64,000 bases of DNA, from NCBI RefSeq assembly GCF_042660675.1, contig NZ_JBHSUL010000005.1, forward strand, positions 1 to 64,000, written 5' to 3'. Under the pieces are notes generated by a model. That model had not been told where the DNA came from. It was given only the letters and a program-made list of their open reading frames with translations, and made no database searches. Source of the stretch: Marinilactibacillus sp042660675. Lineage in GTDB: Bacteria; Bacillota; Bacilli; Lactobacillales; Carnobacteriaceae_A. The first letter of the stretch is position 1. Each line of letters starts with the position of its first letter. Made by a program: the position numbers and the translations under genes. This document shows, in pieces, positions 61,810-64,000 of the stretch.

Positions 61810-63165
61810 TTATTTATCTTTATCAGTATCTAAATCAATACTTGTAATTTTAGCTTTAAAGGAGCCCTCCGACAGCTGAACAGATATCTCATCGGAAATA
61901 GACAAACTCTCTGTAGATTTCACGACAGTATCTTCTTTTCTAACATAAGCAAATCCTCTACCTAGTATTTTCAATGGCGAAAGATGCTCCAATGATTGAA
62001 TATAATAATTCAATTGTTTATCTGACTGCTCCAGCAATTGTCTTTGAGCTCTTAAAAGTTGTTTTTCCAGCTGCTGAAGTTCTCGATTATACTGACGAAT
62101 TGTATTAGAGGGATTTAGTGCAGTTAACCGCTGGGACAATAGTTTGAGCTGCTGATCCTGTTTTGTAACTATGTCTTTCACTGTCTGGACAAGCTGTTGT
62201 TGAAGCTGGTCAAGATTTTGACTGTACCCTTCATACAAGCGCTGTGGCTGCCTGAAAATGTAAGAACGCTCTATTCGAGCTAAACGGTCTTTCAGAAATT
62301 GGATACGGTTCTGATAAGCTCTATATAAACGATGCTCCTGTTGCTCAATTTTGATCAGTTCATCGGACAACACCGGCACGGCTAATTCTGCAGCTGCGGT
62401 AGGTGTAGCTGCTCTGACATCAGCTACTAAATCAGATAAAGTCGTATCCGTTTCGTGTCCAACAGAAGAAATCACGGGCGTTTGGACTGAAGAAATTGCT
62501 CTAACAACGATTTCTTCATTGAACGGCCATAAATCTTCAAAAGATCCACCACCCCTAGCTACAATTAAGATATCCAAATCTTGCCTAATATCTGCTCTTT
62601 GAATATTCCCAGCAATAGATTTAGCCGCCTTATCTCCTTGTACTAAGGTTGGAAACAAAAATAATTCAACTGAAGGAAATCTTCTTTTGACGGTCGTAAT
62701 AATATCTCTAATAACTGCACCACTTTGACTGGTGATAATTCCAATTTTTTTCGGAAACTTCGGCAACGGTTTTTTCAATGATTGATCAAAAAGGCCTTCT
62801 GCAGTTAGCCTCTTTTTAGATTCTTCATAAGCTTGATACAGTGCTCCGACGCCATCAGGTTCCATATGTTCGATATAAATCTGATAAGAACCTGTTTTTT
62901 CATAAACAGAGATTCGTCCAATAACAAGTACACTCATACCTTCTTCTGGCTGAAATTTCAACTTTTTGAAATCGCCAGAAAACATGATAGCAGATATTTT
63001 TGACTGATCATCTTTTAAATTGAAATACTGATGTCCATTTCTACGGTTTCGATTAAAGTTGGAAATTTCTCCAGTCAAAAATATACGATCCATATAAGGG
63101 TCACGTTCAAATTTTCTTTTGATATACTTCGTCAACTGGGAAACGGTTAAGTATTGTTCTTCCAT
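61810..63165 (-). CDS. xseA: Exodeoxyribonuclease VII large subunit
   Basis: Nuclease subunit of about 451 residues: N-terminal OB fold (YLTVSQLTKYIKRKF), catalytic domain with GIITSQSGAVIRDII, ARGGGSFEDLWPFN and VGHETDTTLSD, and a long C-terminal coiled coil rich in Gln and Leu. The second ATG (63165) has the better spacing to GGAGG than the first at 63168. Confidence 0.96.
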   Translation of the reverse strand: MEEQYLTVSQLTKYIKRKFERDPYMDRIFLTGEISNFNRNRRNGHQYFNLKDDQSKISAIMFSGDFKKLKFQPEEGMSVLVIGRISVYEKTGSYQIYIEHMEPDGVGALYQAYEESKKRLTAEGLFDQSLKKPLPKFPKKIGIITSQSGAVIRDIITTVKRRFPSVELFLFPTLVQGDKAAKSIAGNIQRADIRQDLDILIVARGGGSFEDLWPFNEEIVVRAISSVQTPVISSVGHETDTTLSDLVADVRAATPTAAAELAVPVLSDELIKIEQQEHRLYRAYQNRIQFLKDRLARIERSYIFRQPQRLYEGYSQNLDQLQQQLVQTVKDIVTKQDQQLKLLSQRLTALNPSNTIRQYNRELQQLEKQLLRAQRQLLEQSDKQLNYYIQSLEHLSPLKILGRGFAYVRKEDTVVKSTESLSISDEISVQLSEGSFKAKITSIDLDTDKDK

Positions 63166-63216
63166 CATTTCCCTCCTTTATATTTAAATCTTTTCGCTTC
63201 ATATAGAAAGAGAGCG

Positions 63217-63254
63217 AAAAAAATAGGAATGCTGAATTCATTGCACTCCTATTT
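63217..63254 (-). terminator. Terminator after nusB
   Basis: ATAGGA and TGC arms pair with GCA and TCCTAT across one mismatch; TTTTTT follows on the minus strand. Reduces read-through from asp23-nusB into xseA. Confidence 0.8.
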
Positions 63255-63271
63255 CTTCCCTCTTCATATTT

Positions 63272-63303
63272 CCTCGTTATTCGCTTGAACTTAATTAACG
63301 AGG
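63272..63303 (-). promoter_or_regulatory. Second hairpin in the nusB-xseA gap
   Basis: CCTCGTTA (63272-63279) and TAACGAGG (63296-63303), perfect eight pairs, 16-base loop, no T-run. May stabilise or process the nusB 3' end. Confidence 0.4.
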
Positions 63304-63339
63304 CATCGATTTTAGAAGTTCTTATTTAGATTTTATGAA

Positions 63340-63825
63340 TTACTCTGCTTGTGTATCAACGATACTTTGAAGTACGCCATTAACAAACTTACTAGCATTT
63401 TGATCATTGAAGTCTTTCGTCAATTCAATCGCTTCATTAATTACAATACTCTTATCAATTTCTTTTTGGAAAAGCAATTCATAAGTTGCTAGCCTTAAAA
63501 TCAATAAATTGGTTCTTTCTAATCTGTTTAAAGTCCATTTTTTCAAATGTCTTGAAATCGTTTCGTCAATCACATTTTCGTTGTCTTTAACGCCTGCAAC
63601 TACAACCGTCAAGTAATTTAATGCGTCTCTAACGATTTGACTTCCGCTTTTGTCTTCGGGAAGTACAATCTTCATCGCTTCTTCTGCCGAATAGTTTTCT
63701 TTCATATTCAGCTCACTTTCAAGTGAGAACTGAATCACTTCTTCATTTGTACAATCAATATCTGTGGATAGCTGGAAAAGAGACTGAAAGGCTTTTTCCC
63801 GAATCACACGCCTTACAGTTTTCAC
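63340..63825 (-). CDS. nusB: Transcription antitermination factor NusB
   Basis: All-helical RNA-binding protein of 161 residues; N-terminus VRRVIREKAFQSLFQL and C-terminal LRLATYELLFQKEIDKSIV with VINEAIELTKDF conserved. Start is GTG, overlapping the stop of the Asp23-family gene (GTGA), so translation is coupled. Acts with NusE in rRNA antitermination. Confidence 0.95.
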   Translation of the reverse strand: MKTVRRVIREKAFQSLFQLSTDIDCTNEEVIQFSLESELNMKENYSAEEAMKIVLPEDKSGSQIVRDALNYLTVVVAGVKDNENVIDETISRHLKKWTLNRLERTNLLILRLATYELLFQKEIDKSIVINEAIELTKDFNDQNASKFVNGVLQSIVDTQAE

Positions 63826-64000
63826 TCTGTCTCATCTTCTTCCGATTCCAATTCAAATAATTCTTGGAGATTTGTTTTTTCTGGTACGATGCCTACGATA
63901 TGAATATTGATTTCTGTTAACTCAATTTCAGTCATATGATAAACTTGTTCTCTAATTCGTTGCTGGATATCCAGAGCAACTTTTGGTACATTTACGCCGT
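63822..64000 (-). CDS. Asp23/Gls24 (YqhY) family protein, C-terminal part
   Basis: Partial gene cut by the right edge. Fifty-eight C-terminal residues are visible, reading GVNVPKVALDIQQRIREQVY near the edge, with the family VNIHIVGI-like strand (EINIHIVGIVPEK) and an acidic tail. Position before nusB matches yqhY in other Firmicutes. Confidence 0.88.
   Translation of the reverse strand, partial: GVNVPKVALDIQQRIREQVYHMTEIELTEINIHIVGIVPEKTNLQELFELESEEDETE

Noticed and set aside
1..64000. CRISPR arrays, tRNA or rRNA genes, prophage
   Set aside because: I saw no regularly spaced direct repeats, no CCA-type cloverleaf candidates and no phage structural genes; the only regular repeats encode LysM domains.

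Overview
The window is about 64 kb of AT-rich chromosome from a low-GC Gram-positive bacterium. The family set (PTS EIIB, PepV, DUF503/YlxP, YwbE, a T-box on leuS, an L-box riboswitch, ArgR, a CovR-like regulator, YidC lipoprotein form) and the lack of sporulation operons fit Lactobacillales. Na+-coupled and NhaC-type transporters plus a DUF368/PopT protein suggest a halophilic or alkaliphilic Carnobacteriaceae (Marinilactibacillus/Alkalibacterium-like). That taxonomic guess is inference. I saw no rRNA, tRNA, CRISPR or prophage; the one intact mobile element is an IS30-family insertion sequence.

Layout. 0.1-6.3 kb: an OmpA-domain lipoprotein, then a heterodimeric ABC multidrug-type exporter preceded by an unannotated 32-codon leader ORF, an alternative-pairing RNA segment and an intrinsic terminator. 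6.4-10.5 kb: an orphan PTS EIIB, an oxidoreductase, a membrane phosphoesterase, a small unknown gene and the IS30 element. 10.9-21.8 kb: a sodium symporter, a mechanosensitive-channel-like repeat protein, DegV, YlxP, a ClC antiporter, DUF368/PopT, YwbE, DUF305, a macrodomain protein, and an NhaC-family transporter under a lysine riboswitch. 22-27.3 kb: a glycine-cleavage operon (gcvT-gcvH-gcvPA-gcvPB) ending in an atypical SDR. 27.6-35.4 kb: an iron alcohol dehydrogenase with a GerMN lipoprotein, pepV, nnrD, a small membrane protein, rsuA and a MurJ/YtgP flippase. 35.6-38.9 kb: a decayed ABC-exporter fragment, then leuS with a complete T-box leader. 38.9-42.8 kb: a very large glucosaminidase with twelve LysM repeats. 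43-48.6 kb: mnmM and a BMP-type nucleoside ABC importer. 49-55.2 kb: FtsK/SpoIIIE, acylphosphatase-YidC, and a CovRS-like two-component system. 55.5-64 kb: gnd with a structured leader, a short DUF4044-like gene, then recN-argR-tlyA-ispA-xseB-xseA-nusB-asp23, a conserved Firmicutes cluster that runs off the right edge.

How it works together. Much of the region is ordinary core genome. The interest lies in RNA-level control: a ribosome-mediated attenuator on the exporter, a lysine riboswitch that identifies an NhaC-family protein as a probable lysine transporter, a leucine T-box, and an unrecognised switch-like leader on gnd. Several start codons were moved inward from the longest reading frame because a Shine-Dalgarno sequence and family length support a later ATG, GTG or TTG.
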